A stretch of DNA of 64,000 nucleotides from Fodinibius sp034521915 (GCF_034521915.1 NZ_JAXHLU010000001.1:310001-374000), one strand, 5' to 3'. Positions 35,145 through 44,664 are shown, numbered from the stretch's first letter. Notes: generated by a model from the letters alone, not told the origin. Made by a program: numbers and translations.

Positions 35145-36900
35145 ATGGAATCTGCAAAAGCAAATACAAGCAACCATAAGAACCAAAAGAAATCTGTCAC
35201 AGAAAAGCCATCACCCGTATTAAACGGAGCTGGTATTCTCATTAAAACACTGGAAGACCTCAATGTTGATACCGTATTCGGCTATCCGGGCGGTGCCGTT
35301 TTACCCCTTTATGATGAGCTGTTTGACAATAATGATATCAACCATGTTCTCATCAGACACGAACAGGCCGGCTCGCATGCCGCCGATGGATATGCCAGAG
35401 CCACGGGCAAACCGGGCGTAGTAATGGCGACATCGGGTCCGGGCGGTACAAATACCGTAACAGGCATTGCAACAGCGGCAATGGATTCAATACCGATCGT
35501 CGTTTTTACCGGACAAGTTCCCAGAGAAATGATCGGCAATGATGCTTTCCAGGAAGCAGATATTGTTGGCATTACGCGTCCCATCACAAAGAATAATTAC
35601 CTGGTTAAAGATGTGGATGAGCTGGAAAAGACGGTTCGCGAAGCCTTTCATGTTGCTACCAGTGGACGTCCGGGGCCTGTATTAGTGGATCTTCCCAAGG
35701 ATATGCTTCAAGCAAAAGGACGGTTTAGCGGACTCCATAAAGTATCGATCCCAAGTTACAAACCCACCAAAAAAGGTCATTTCACGCAAATCCAAAAAGC
35801 TGCTGAATTGCTTAGTGAAGCCAAAAAACCCCTGATTTATGCCGGCGGTGGAGTCATCCTTGGTGAGGCCTGGAAAGAGCTTACCGCCCTGGCCGAAAAT
35901 CACAATATTCCCGTTACCACTACCCTTATGGGATTAGGCGGCTTTCCAGAAAGCAAGCCGCAATCGCTTGGAATGCTGGGCATGCACGGCACCTATTATG
36001 CCAATATGGCCACGACCGAATGCGATGTTCTGCTTGCTGTTGGGGCCCGGTTTGATGATCGCGTTACCGGCAATCTGGAGGGATTTTCTCCCCACTCAAA
36101 GAAAATACACATTGATATTGATCCCGCGAACATCGGAAAAAATGTAGCAGTTGACGTGCCCATTGTCGGTGATGTAAAACACGTTTTACCGGAAATTGAC
36201 AAGCATACTGAACAAGCCAGAGACCGATGATTGGTGGGAAACCATCAATAAGTGGAAAGAGGAACATCCGCTGAAAATACCTGATGAGGACAACAAAATT
36301 AAACCGCAGCAGATGATGGAATCGATCTCTGACATCACCAACGGAGAAGCCATTGTAGTGACCGATGTAGGGCAACACCAAATGTGGGCTGCTCAACATT
36401 ATACCTACAACTATCCCCGCTCGTGGATCTCATCGGGTGGACTGGGCACTATGGGCTATGGTTTTCCTGCCGCGCTGGGAGCTTATTTTGGCTGTCCCGA
36501 CCGTCCGGTTGTATGCATTACCGGTGATGGTGGATTTCAGATGACAGCCTATGAACTGGCAACGGCCGTGGAGTACGAAGTGCCCCTCAAGATTGCCATC
36601 ATGAACAACGAATGCCTTGGCATGGTACGGCAATGGCAAGAACTATTTTACGATGAGCGATACAGTCATTCTATTCTCAAAAAAGGGAATCCTGATTTTG
36701 TCAAACTCGCTGAAAGTTATGGTGCCGCCGGGTTCCGGGCATCCAATAAAAATGAGATGGAGCAAGTGCTTTCCAAGGCTATGGAAATTGACAATCGCCC
36801 GGTTGTTATGGATTTCCGGGTTGACGAACGTGAAAATTGCTATCCGATGGTACCCTCGGGAGCGGCATTAAATGAAATGGTTTTGGGGGATAAGGAATGA
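35145..36900 (+). pseudogene. ilvB: Acetolactate synthase large subunit IlvB, split by a +1 frameshift
   Basis: ThDP-dependent enzyme of the first common step of branched-chain synthesis. The first frame (361 codons) has the ThDP glutamate in IRHEQAGSHAADGYARA and the FAD-binding middle domain. It stops at TGA 36228-36230 just after VLPEIDKHTEQ. The family sequence continues in the +1 frame with DWWETINKWKEEHP, the ThDP motif region GDGGFQMTAYELATA and the NNECLGMVRQWQ loop, to the TGA at 36898-36900. The total of about 585 residues is normal, with an extra 30-residue polar N-terminus. It opens the ilvBNC-cimA-leuACDB operon; ilvN overlaps its end by 4 bases. Confidence 0.9.
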
Positions 36901-37421
36901 GCTCAACACAGAACGGTACAGCAACCAGCCCAAAAAAGCACACCCTTTCGGTGGTGGTAAAATATAACCTCAATGCGCTTTCTCGCATTATCGGGATTTT
37001 CAGCAGCAAGGGGTTTGAAATCGACAGTATCAGTTTTGGATCAGGAAAAGAGACAGGGCTGGCACGAATCACTATTACCACGCACGGTGATGAGCAAATT
37101 ATCGAGCAAATCACTAAGCAACTGCATAAAATTATCGATGTGGTAACGGTTTCCGATCTCACCCATCAAAGCTTTGTAGAACGCGAAATGGCGCTGGTAA
37201 AAGTTAAGGCACAGCGGTCGGCACGATCCGAAATAATGCAGATTACCGATATTTTTCGCGCCAAAATTATCGACATCAGTCCAGATAACCTGGCCATAGA
37301 AATCACCGGCAATCGCGACAAGATCAACGCATTTATCGGCATGGTACGTCCATTCGGCATTATCGAACTGGCACGAACCGGTACTGTAGCACTTAAAAGA
37401 GAATTCAAAGGATCAGTTTAA
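36897..37421 (+). CDS. ilvN: Acetolactate synthase small (regulatory) subunit
   Basis: Regulatory partner of IlvB that binds valine. The 174 residues have an N-terminal ACT domain (about 14-85; VVVKYNLNALSRIIGIFSSK and GLARITITTHGD) and the C-terminal ALS_ss_C domain (KVKAQRSARSEIMQI, FIGMVRPFGIIELARTG). The ATG overlaps the ilvB stop (ATGA), so translation is coupled. ilvC starts 26 bases later. Confidence 0.96.
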   Translation: MSSTQNGTATSPKKHTLSVVVKYNLNALSRIIGIFSSKGFEIDSISFGSGKETGLARITITTHGDEQIIEQITKQLHKIIDVVTVSDLTHQSFVEREMALVKVKAQRSARSEIMQITDIFRAKIIDISPDNLAIEITGNRDKINAFIGMVRPFGIIELARTGTVALKREFKGSV

Positions 37422-37447
37422 CAACAAATACTCAATTAATATCTATT

Positions 37448-38473
37448 ATGGAAGCAAAAACATATTATAACGCAGATGCAGATCTCAAATTTCTGACTGA
37501 TAAAACGGTAGCCATCATTGGATATGGAAGTCAGGGTCATGCACACGCATTAAATCTCAAAGATAGCGGCGTAGATGTGGTCGTGGGTCTTCGGAAGGAC
37601 AGTTCATCACGCACTGAGGCCAAAAATAAAGGTCTTGATGTTTACTCAATTGCCGAAGCAGCTCGGAAAGCAGATATTGTAATGGTGCTTATCCCCGATC
37701 AATACCAGGCGAATGTATATGAGCAAGAGATAAAACCGAACCTTTCTGATGGCAATGCCCTTGCATTTGCCCACGGCTTCAATATCCACTTTAATCAAAT
37801 ACAACCCGACTCGAATGTGGATGTATTTATGATCGCTCCCAAAAGTCCGGGGCACCTGGTGCGCAGAGTTTATAAAAAGGGATCGGGCGTACCCTGCCTT
37901 ATTGCCGTGGACCAAGACTATACGGGAACCGCCAAAGATACCGCACTGGCCTACGCCAAAGCTATTGGAGGCACCCGCGCAGGCGTCTTGGAAACCACTT
38001 TTAAAGAAGAAACCGAAACCGACCTTTTTGGCGAACAGGCCATACTTTGTGGAGGCGTTTCTGAACTGGTAAAACAGGGCTTTGAAGTACTTACCGAAGC
38101 GGGATATCAACCCGAAATTGCCTATTTCGAGTGCCTGCACGAGCTCAAACTTATCGTGGATCTGATGTACGAGGGCGGCATTGAACGCATGTATTACTCC
38201 GTAAGTGATACCGCTGAATACGGCGGACTTACTCGTGGAACGGAAGTCATTGATGAAGTCAACAAGGAGCGGATGAAAAACGTGCTCAAGCGGGTACAAA
38301 ACGGGGCTTTCGCCGACGAATGGATCAAAGAAAATGAAGATGGCATTCCCAATCTCAAGCAGTTGCGATCACAGTTAGGTGACCATCAGATTGAAAAAGT
38401 GGGCAAACAACTGCGCTCTATGATGGAAGGAATTTTGGAAGAGGAAAGTGAAGTTGACGAGGCCGCTGAATAA
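37448..38473 (+). CDS. ilvC: Ketol-acid reductoisomerase, class I
   Basis: NADPH- and magnesium-dependent enzyme that rearranges and reduces acetolactate or acetohydroxybutyrate. The 341-residue length is the short class I form. The N-terminal Rossmann motif GYGSQGHAHALNLKDSG is followed by GLRKDSSS, consistent with NADPH use. The metal ligands lie in ETDLFGEQAILCGG and YFECLHELKLIVDLMYEGG. The C-terminus is acidic. The stop overlaps the cimA ATG by one base. Confidence 0.97.
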   Translation: MEAKTYYNADADLKFLTDKTVAIIGYGSQGHAHALNLKDSGVDVVVGLRKDSSSRTEAKNKGLDVYSIAEAARKADIVMVLIPDQYQANVYEQEIKPNLSDGNALAFAHGFNIHFNQIQPDSNVDVFMIAPKSPGHLVRRVYKKGSGVPCLIAVDQDYTGTAKDTALAYAKAIGGTRAGVLETTFKEETETDLFGEQAILCGGVSELVKQGFEVLTEAGYQPEIAYFECLHELKLIVDLMYEGGIERMYYSVSDTAEYGGLTRGTEVIDEVNKERMKNVLKRVQNGAFADEWIKENEDGIPNLKQLRSQLGDHQIEKVGKQLRSMMEGILEEESEVDEAAE

Positions 38474-40062
38474 TGGATCAGAAAATCTACACATTTGATA
38501 CTACGCTCCGGGACGGCACGCAGGGCGAAAAGGTAGCTTTTTCAGCTCAGGACAAACTGCGCATCGCCAAGCGACTCGACCGTTTTGGCATCGACTACAT
38601 CGAAGGAGGCTGGCCGGGCTCCAATCCCAAAGATATGGAATTCTTTGCCCGGGCCCGCGAGCACACTTTTGAACACGCTCGTATTGTGGCATTTGGCAGT
38701 ACCTGCCGGACCGACACAGATCCCAACAATGATCCGAATATCCAGAGACTTATTGAAGCGGAAACGCCAACGGTTTCGATCTTTGGCAAAAGCTGGCTGC
38801 TTCATGTAAATGAAGCCTTGCAAACTACGGCGGAAGAAAATATCCGTATCATTCACGACTCGGTGCACTATCTCAAAGAGCATCACAAAGAAGTTATATA
38901 TGATGCCGAACACTTTTTTGATGGCTATAAAGCCAATCCCAATTACGCCCTGAATACTATCAAAGCCGCCGAAACGGCCGGTGCTGATACGATTGTACTT
39001 TGTGATACCAATGGTGGTACGCTTCCGGCGGATATCACCCGAATTATTACAGAAGTTCAAAAGCATATAAATACAGAAGTTGGAATTCACGCTCACAACG
39101 ACTGTGAGCTTGGCGTGGCCAATTCTATAACGGCTGTAAATGCCGGGTGCACTCATGTACAGGGTACTATCAACGGGTATGGGGAGCGATGTGGCAATGC
39201 CAATCTCTGTTCCATTATCCCCAATCTACAGCTTAAACAAAACTATTACTGTGTGCCCGAAGATAATATGGCTCACCTTGCGGGGCTCTCTCATTTTGTG
39301 AGCGAAGTTGCGAATCTAAATCCCAACGACCGTCAACCCTATGTGGGTAAAAGTGCTTTTGCTCACAAAGGCGGCATCCATGTGAGCGCAGTGATGAAAA
39401 ATGAAGAAACCTACGAACATATCCCTCCCAAGAAGGTGGGCAATAAACGACGCGTTCTTGTTTCTGATTTATCAGGCAAAAGCAATATACGATTTAAATC
39501 CAGCCAACTGGGCATCGACGTAAATAATGATAGTAATGAAATTTCTGCGATCGTAGATAAGCTTAAAGAGATGGAAAATAATGGCTACCAGTTTGAGGCC
39601 GCAGAGGCTTCGTTTGAACTGCTCGTCAAAAAAATGAAGGATCAATATGAGGAATTTTTCTCGCTCGAGGGCTTCCGGATTATTGTAGAGAAGAATATCT
39701 CCGGCACCTCCCGAACCGAAGCCACAATTCGTCTTTCCGTAAATGGACAGATGGAACACTGTGCTGCGGAAGGCAGTGGCCCCGTTCATGCCCTCGATAA
39801 AGCACTCCGCAAAGCAATGCATCGCTTCTATCCGGAAATTGCAGACATGCACCTACAGGATTACAAAGTGCGGGTTCTCAATCAAAGAGATGGAACTGAC
39901 GCACAGGTACGGGTACTTATCGACTCGGCTCATCCCCAGGATTCATGGACCACTGTTGGCGTCTCCAGAAATATCATTGACGCCAGTTGGGAAGCCTTAT
40001 CAGACAGTTTTAACTACTATTTATCACAACAATATCGAACACATAATCAAAAAGCTATATAA
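38473..40062 (+). CDS. cimA: (R)-citramalate synthase
   Basis: Condenses pyruvate with acetyl-CoA to citramalate, giving a threonine-independent route to 2-oxobutyrate and isoleucine. The 529 residues start with the DRE-TIM motif FDTTLRDGTQGEKVAFSAQD, with the GTQGE variant typical of citramalate synthases rather than GEQSPG of LeuA. HAHNDCELGVANS holds the metal His pair, and a C-terminal LeuA-type regulatory dimer domain (about 390-515) is present. No threonine deaminase gene is seen in the window. It overlaps ilvC by one base. Confidence 0.93.
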   Translation: MDQKIYTFDTTLRDGTQGEKVAFSAQDKLRIAKRLDRFGIDYIEGGWPGSNPKDMEFFARAREHTFEHARIVAFGSTCRTDTDPNNDPNIQRLIEAETPTVSIFGKSWLLHVNEALQTTAEENIRIIHDSVHYLKEHHKEVIYDAEHFFDGYKANPNYALNTIKAAETAGADTIVLCDTNGGTLPADITRIITEVQKHINTEVGIHAHNDCELGVANSITAVNAGCTHVQGTINGYGERCGNANLCSIIPNLQLKQNYYCVPEDNMAHLAGLSHFVSEVANLNPNDRQPYVGKSAFAHKGGIHVSAVMKNEETYEHIPPKKVGNKRRVLVSDLSGKSNIRFKSSQLGIDVNNDSNEISAIVDKLKEMENNGYQFEAAEASFELLVKKMKDQYEEFFSLEGFRIIVEKNISGTSRTEATIRLSVNGQMEHCAAEGSGPVHALDKALRKAMHRFYPEIADMHLQDYKVRVLNQRDGTDAQVRVLIDSAHPQDSWTTVGVSRNIIDASWEALSDSFNYYLSQQYRTHNQKAI

Positions 40063-40063
40063 C

Positions 40064-40222
40064 ATGACTTTGTTAAACCGACTACCAAAGCCCCAGCTAC
40101 GCAGTCTGCTGACTGCCTTAAATCTATTGTACCTACTCCACGATCACCAAAAAATTATTGTACAAACGTCGATTAAAAATCCACCTGATCACTATTATGA
40201 GTACACAAATTCAAATTTTTGA
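40064..40222 (+). CDS. Leucine-rich leader ORF overlapping leuA
   Basis: A 52-codon frame that starts one base after cimA ends. Eleven of its first 25 codons are Leu (MTLLNRLPKPQLRSLL, then TALNLLYLL), using five different Leu codons. It runs through the leuA start (40197) in another frame and stops 23 bases inside leuA. No Shine-Dalgarno sequence is seen before leuA, so leuA translation may depend on ribosomes ending this frame. The placement between cimA and leuA fits a leucine-sensing element for leuA and the genes after it. It may still be a chance frame. Confidence 0.6.
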   Translation: MTLLNRLPKPQLRSLLTALNLLYLLHDHQKIIVQTSIKNPPDHYYEYTNSNF

Positions 40223-41381
40223 TACGACCCTTCGCGACGGTGAACAATCTCCCGGATTCAGCATGAATCAAGATGAAAAACTGCGGCTTGCCCTTCAGCT
40301 CGAACGCATGCAAGCTGACGTTATCGAAGCCGGCTTCCCCATTGCTTCGGAAGGTGATTTTAATACCGTGCGTGAAATCAGCAAAAACATCACTCAAAGC
40401 ACAGTGGCGGCCCTTTGCCGCACTACTAAAAAAGACATCGAACGAGCGGCAGCCTCACTGGAACCGGCTGCTAAACCGCGCATTCACACTTTTATTGCCA
40501 CTTCTGATATTCATATGAAGTACAAGCTCAAAAAAAATCGCAAAGAGGTGATGGAATCGGCAATAAAAGCTGTTGAATTATCTAAACAATACTGCGATGA
40601 AGTTGAGTTTTCGGCTGAAGATGCCTCACGAAGCGATCCCGAGTTTTTGTTCGAAATATTTGAAGCCGTCATCGATGCGGGAGCTAACGTCATCAATGTG
40701 CCCGATACGGTAGGCTATGCCATGCCCTGGGAATTTGGCCAACTCATTAAAAGCATTCGACGAGAAGTCCCTAATATTGACCAAGCTACTCTAAGTGTCC
40801 ACTGCCACAATGACCTTGGCGTAGGTGTTGCCAATTCGCTTATGGCTTTGAAAAATGGCGCACAGCAAATTGAATGCACCATCAATGGAATTGGAGAACG
40901 CGCCGGCAATGCATCACTCGAAGAAATTGTGATGGCTATTGCCACCCGTGAGGAAGAAATGAGCACGAATATTGTAACCGAGCAGCTTGTGCCATCCAGT
41001 AAGTTATTATCAGAAATTACGGGTCACAAAGTGCAGCCAAACAAAGCCGTTGTAGGCGATAACGCTTTTGCTCACGAAGCGGGCATTCATCAGCACGGGG
41101 TGCTTAACAATCCTATGACTTACGAGATAATGACACCCAAGTCGGTAGGACTTAAAAGCAATAAAATTGTGCTCGGCAAGCATTCAGGCCGTTTTGCACT
41201 GGACAAAAAACTGCAAAAAATGGGGTATGCCCTTACCAAGGACAAATTGAACCAAGTATACATGAAATTCACTGATCTTGCTGATGAGAAAAAGAAAGTC
41301 AGCGAAAAAGACTTGCTAAATCTTATCAGCCAAACATTACCCCAAAGAAAAATATCCGGAGACGATATCAGAACCCTATAA
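40197..41381 (+). CDS. leuA: 2-isopropylmalate synthase, short form
   Basis: Condenses acetyl-CoA with 2-oxoisovalerate, the committed step to leucine. The ATG at 40197 (MSTQIQIFDTTLRDGEQSPG) is preferred over the upstream frame extension because the catalytic domain starts there. HCHNDLGVGVANSL carries the metal-binding histidines. The chain is 394 residues and ends soon after HSGRFALDKKLQKMGYAL and a helical segment, so the C-terminal leucine-binding regulatory domain is absent. Feedback control by leucine is therefore expected to be weak, which fits control at the leader level (inference). Confidence 0.94.
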   Translation: MSTQIQIFDTTLRDGEQSPGFSMNQDEKLRLALQLERMQADVIEAGFPIASEGDFNTVREISKNITQSTVAALCRTTKKDIERAAASLEPAAKPRIHTFIATSDIHMKYKLKKNRKEVMESAIKAVELSKQYCDEVEFSAEDASRSDPEFLFEIFEAVIDAGANVINVPDTVGYAMPWEFGQLIKSIRREVPNIDQATLSVHCHNDLGVGVANSLMALKNGAQQIECTINGIGERAGNASLEEIVMAIATREEEMSTNIVTEQLVPSSKLLSEITGHKVQPNKAVVGDNAFAHEAGIHQHGVLNNPMTYEIMTPKSVGLKSNKIVLGKHSGRFALDKKLQKMGYALTKDKLNQVYMKFTDLADEKKKVSEKDLLNLISQTLPQRKISGDDIRTL

Positions 41382-41418
41382 ATTATTTCGAAGAGTACAG
41401 CTCCCGCGCAAACAGAGA

Positions 41419-41464
41419 AGCTGTCAGCCGTCAGCTATTTGTCAGGTAGTTGCTGCTGATAGCT
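41419..41464 (+). repeat. Hairpin/direct-repeat patch between leuA and leuC
   Basis: AGCTGTCAGC (41419-41428) and GCTGATAGCT (41455-41464) form a 10-pair stem with one G-T, and GTCAGC-type words recur between and after them. It lies in the 178-base leuA-leuC gap, otherwise without a gene. It could be a dispersed intergenic repeat or an mRNA processing site. Confidence 0.45.
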
Positions 41465-41559
41465 GAATACTGATGACTAAGGGGCCTGATACCTGATCAA
41501 TTTCAACTGAAAAACAAATTTAAAATTTCTAACTACTTAATATTAAAACATTTAGCATT

Positions 41560-42873
41560 ATGGGAATGACTCTTACAGAAAAAATTTTAGCGAATCACAG
41601 CGGTGCCGCATCCGTGGAACCCGGTGAAAGCGTATGGGTAGACGTGGATGTACTTATGACACACGATGTATGTGGCCCGCCCTCTATCTCTATTTTTAAA
41701 GACCAATTTGGCGAAGGTGCCCGCGTTTGGGATAAAGAAAAGCTCGTCATTATTCCTGACCACTATATTTTTACCGAAGACAAATACGCTAATCGTAATG
41801 TGGATATCCTGAGAGCTTTTGCCGCAGATCAAGACCTGCCCTATTTTTATGATGTGGGATCTGAAGACTACAAAGGCGTTTGTCATATTGCCCTGCCCGA
41901 AGAGGGATTTACCCGTCCCGGCGAAATACTTTTTGGCACTGATTCGCATACCTGTACCGCCGGGGCGTTCGGACAATTTGCGACAGGCATTGGCAACACC
42001 GATGCGGCCTTTATTATGGGTACCGGTCAACTTTGGGTAAAAGTACCCGAGACTATGCGTTTTGAATTTCACGGCACCTCCATGCCTCCCTATTTGATGG
42101 CCAAAGATATCATCCTGCAAATTATTGGCGATATTGGTGTTGATGGAGCCACTTACCGCACCATGGAATTCGGAGGACCGGGAATAAGCTGCATGACAAT
42201 GGAAGACCGTATGACCCTCACCAACATGGTAATTGAGGCGGGCGGCAAAAATGGCGTTGTGGAACCCGATGCCACAACAGAAGCATACGTTAAACAGCGC
42301 ACTGACAAACCTTTTGAACCGGTGTACAGTGATCCCGATGCCAACTATCACTCCAAATATCGATATAACTTAGAAGAGATGGTTCCGATGGTTGCCAAAC
42401 CACACAGTCCCGATAATAAAGCAAAAGCTATTGAGCTCGAAGGTACGACGCTGGATCAGGCATACATCGGATCATGCACGGGTGGAAAGCTGTCAGATTT
42501 TAAAGCCGCGGCCGAAATTATTGCCGGCAATGATCTCAAAATTGATACTTACGTTGTGCCCGCTACTACCGAAATTGCCGATGGACTCGAAACCGAAACC
42601 GTAAACGGCAAACCACTAATCGATATCTTCAGAAAAGCCGGCTGCAAAATTGGTCAGGCCTCATGTGCGGCATGCCTTGGCGGACCCTCCGACACTTTCG
42701 GCCGGCTCAACAATCAGGAGGTATGTATTTCTACCACAAACCGAAATTACCCGGGACGTATGGGATCCAAAGAATCGGAAGTCTATTTGGCCTCTCCCTA
42801 TACGGTAGCTGCATCTGCCGTTACCGGAAAGATTACGGATCCGCGCGTTTTTATTCACCAAACTATTATTTAG
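41560..42873 (+). CDS. leuC: 3-isopropylmalate dehydratase / citraconate hydratase, large subunit
   Basis: Aconitase-family enzyme whose 437-residue length places it in the archaeal-type LeuC/HACN group. The [4Fe-4S] ligands are Cys in GSCTGGKLSDF and the pair in ASCAACLGGPSDTFG. GTDSHTCTAGAFGQFATG and FEFHGTSMPPYLMAKD are substrate-site segments. With LeuD it acts on isopropylmalate and, given cimA in the same operon, probably on citramalate. The ATG at 41560 (MGMTLTEKILA) is the first in frame. Confidence 0.95.
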   Translation: MGMTLTEKILANHSGAASVEPGESVWVDVDVLMTHDVCGPPSISIFKDQFGEGARVWDKEKLVIIPDHYIFTEDKYANRNVDILRAFAADQDLPYFYDVGSEDYKGVCHIALPEEGFTRPGEILFGTDSHTCTAGAFGQFATGIGNTDAAFIMGTGQLWVKVPETMRFEFHGTSMPPYLMAKDIILQIIGDIGVDGATYRTMEFGGPGISCMTMEDRMTLTNMVIEAGGKNGVVEPDATTEAYVKQRTDKPFEPVYSDPDANYHSKYRYNLEEMVPMVAKPHSPDNKAKAIELEGTTLDQAYIGSCTGGKLSDFKAAAEIIAGNDLKIDTYVVPATTEIADGLETETVNGKPLIDIFRKAGCKIGQASCAACLGGPSDTFGRLNNQEVCISTTNRNYPGRMGSKESEVYLASPYTVAASAVTGKITDPRVFIHQTII

Positions 42874-42903
42874 AACCTACTAACCCATTACTTATTGATA
42901 GCT

Positions 42904-43482
42904 ATGTCAAAACAAAATCAAACTATTAAAGGAAAAGCGTTTGTGCTCGGTAAAAACATTGATACCGACCAAATTATTCCGGCCGAGCATCTTGTTTACA
43001 GCCTCGATGATCCCGAAGAACGAAAATTTTACGGTCGACATGCCCTTTCCGGGGTTCCCGATAAGCAATCGGGGCTTCCGCAAGGAAACATCCCACTGGT
43101 GGATGATGATCAATTTGAAAGTGAGTTTTCCATCATCGTAGGCGGTCCCAATTTTGGATGCGGATCATCTCGTGAACACGCTCCGGCTTCGCTCGATATT
43201 GCCGGTGTTGAGGCCATTATAGCCCCCACCTTCGCGCGTATCTTTTATCGTAATTCAGTGGATGGCGGATTTGTTATTCCCTATGAAAGTCTTCAGGACC
43301 TTAGTCAGGAAGTAAAAACCGGTGATCAAATTGAAATCCATCCCGAAAAACAAACGGTAATAAATATCACCCAGAATACCAGTTACGAAATTCGTCCACT
43401 GGGAAGTGTGGCCAATATTGTAAATGCTGGTGGAATTTTTGAATTTGCACGAAAGGAGGGAATGATTGATGTCAAAAACTAA
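42904..43482 (+). CDS. leuD: 3-isopropylmalate dehydratase, small subunit
   Basis: Swivel-domain partner of LeuC. The 192-residue chain contains GKNIDTDQIIPAEHL, the FGCGSSREHAPASLDIAG signature, and ARIFYRNSVDGGFVI. The ATG at 42904 is preferred over the earlier TTG in frame. It starts 30 bases after leuC and overlaps leuB by 14 bases. Confidence 0.94.
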   Translation: MSKQNQTIKGKAFVLGKNIDTDQIIPAEHLVYSLDDPEERKFYGRHALSGVPDKQSGLPQGNIPLVDDDQFESEFSIIVGGPNFGCGSSREHAPASLDIAGVEAIIAPTFARIFYRNSVDGGFVIPYESLQDLSQEVKTGDQIEIHPEKQTVINITQNTSYEIRPLGSVANIVNAGGIFEFARKEGMIDVKN

Positions 43483-44578
43483 AGAACTTATTGTATTACC
43501 GGGCGATGGTATCGGACCGGAGGTGACCAAAGAAGCAATTAAAATACTGCAAACCGTTTGCAAGCGGCACAACAAAAAACTAAGGATTCGAAGCTTCCCG
43601 GTGGGAGGCGCCAGCATCGATCGCTACGGACGTCCCCTTACGGAAGAAGCCCTTAAGGCATGCAAAGAAAGTTCAGCAGTGCTGTTGGGCGCAGTCGGAG
43701 GTCCCAAGTGGGACGATCAACCTAAAGATAAGCGGCCTGAAGCAGCTCTGTTACAACTACGAAAAGAGCTCGATCTTTTTGCAAATCTCCGCCCCATCAC
43801 CACCTATAAATCACTTCTGCAAAGCTCCCCATTGAAACGAGAAATCGTCAGTGGGGTGGATATCATGATTGTCCGTGAACTTACCGGTGGAATTTACTTT
43901 GGAAGGCCGCGATTTATCGAACAAACGGAAAACGGGGAGCGGGGCGTAGATACCCTGTCGTATACAACCGAAGAAATTGAGCGGGTAGCTCATGCCGCCT
44001 TTAAAACAGCCGCAAATCGAAATAGAAAGATCATTTCTGTGGATAAATCCAATGTATTGGATTCTTCACGGTTGTGGCGAAAAACAGTACAGGAATCAGC
44101 CAAACAGTGGCCCGAAATAGAACTCCAGCACATGCTGGTTGATAATTGCGCAATGCAGCTCGTACGTAATCCCAAACAGTTCGACGTCATTCTAACGGGC
44201 AATATGTTTGGAGATATTCTCAGCGATGAGGCTTCTATGATTACCGGATCTATTGGTATGCTACCTTCGGCCAGTCTCGGCGAAGAGTTTGCCATGTACG
44301 AACCTGTTCATGGATCGGCACCCGATATTGCCGGACAAAGAGCTGCTAACCCGATAGCTGCCATTGCTTCAGTCGCACTTATGTGTCGTTACTCACTGGA
44401 TATGCCCGAAGCTGCCCTTGAAATTGAAGAAGCCATTAAAGGTACTCTGGAAGATGGATTTCGAACCGCTGACATTTATGGTCATTCAACAAAGGAATAC
44501 CGTGCCACTACATCTGAGATAGGAAGTGCAATCGACAAACATTTAAGTCCCAATCTAAAACCAGGAAACTTACTCTAA
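43469..44578 (+). CDS. leuB: 3-isopropylmalate dehydrogenase
   Basis: NAD-dependent oxidative decarboxylase of the leucine pathway, which can also act on the methylmalate made by the citramalate route. The 369 residues contain LPGDGIGPEVTKEA, LGAVGGPKWDD, the RELTGGIYFG loop with the substrate-binding Tyr, and GNMFGDILSDEAS with catalytic Asp residues. YEPVHGSAPDIAGQ is the cofactor segment. The start ATG lies inside the leuD end, behind a strong AAAGGAGGG at 43453-43460. It is the last gene of the operon. Confidence 0.96.
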   Translation: MSKTKELIVLPGDGIGPEVTKEAIKILQTVCKRHNKKLRIRSFPVGGASIDRYGRPLTEEALKACKESSAVLLGAVGGPKWDDQPKDKRPEAALLQLRKELDLFANLRPITTYKSLLQSSPLKREIVSGVDIMIVRELTGGIYFGRPRFIEQTENGERGVDTLSYTTEEIERVAHAAFKTAANRNRKIISVDKSNVLDSSRLWRKTVQESAKQWPEIELQHMLVDNCAMQLVRNPKQFDVILTGNMFGDILSDEASMITGSIGMLPSASLGEEFAMYEPVHGSAPDIAGQRAANPIAAIASVALMCRYSLDMPEAALEIEEAIKGTLEDGFRTADIYGHSTKEYRATTSEIGSAIDKHLSPNLKPGNLL

Positions 44579-44664
44579 ATAAGCAGAGAAAGAATACTCC
44601 AATTTTTATACAACTAATGAGAATACATCCAAAAGCATTAATATATAGGAAGCGCTTATTCGGT

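Noticed and set aside
37646..38299. 217-codon minus-strand frame inside ilvC
   Set aside because: Opposite a complete ilvC; no motif, no start context, composition typical of a shadow frame.
41587..42351. 254-codon minus-strand frame inside leuC
   Set aside because: It lies opposite a clear leuC with full motifs; the sequence has no family resemblance and follows from the codon bias of leuC.
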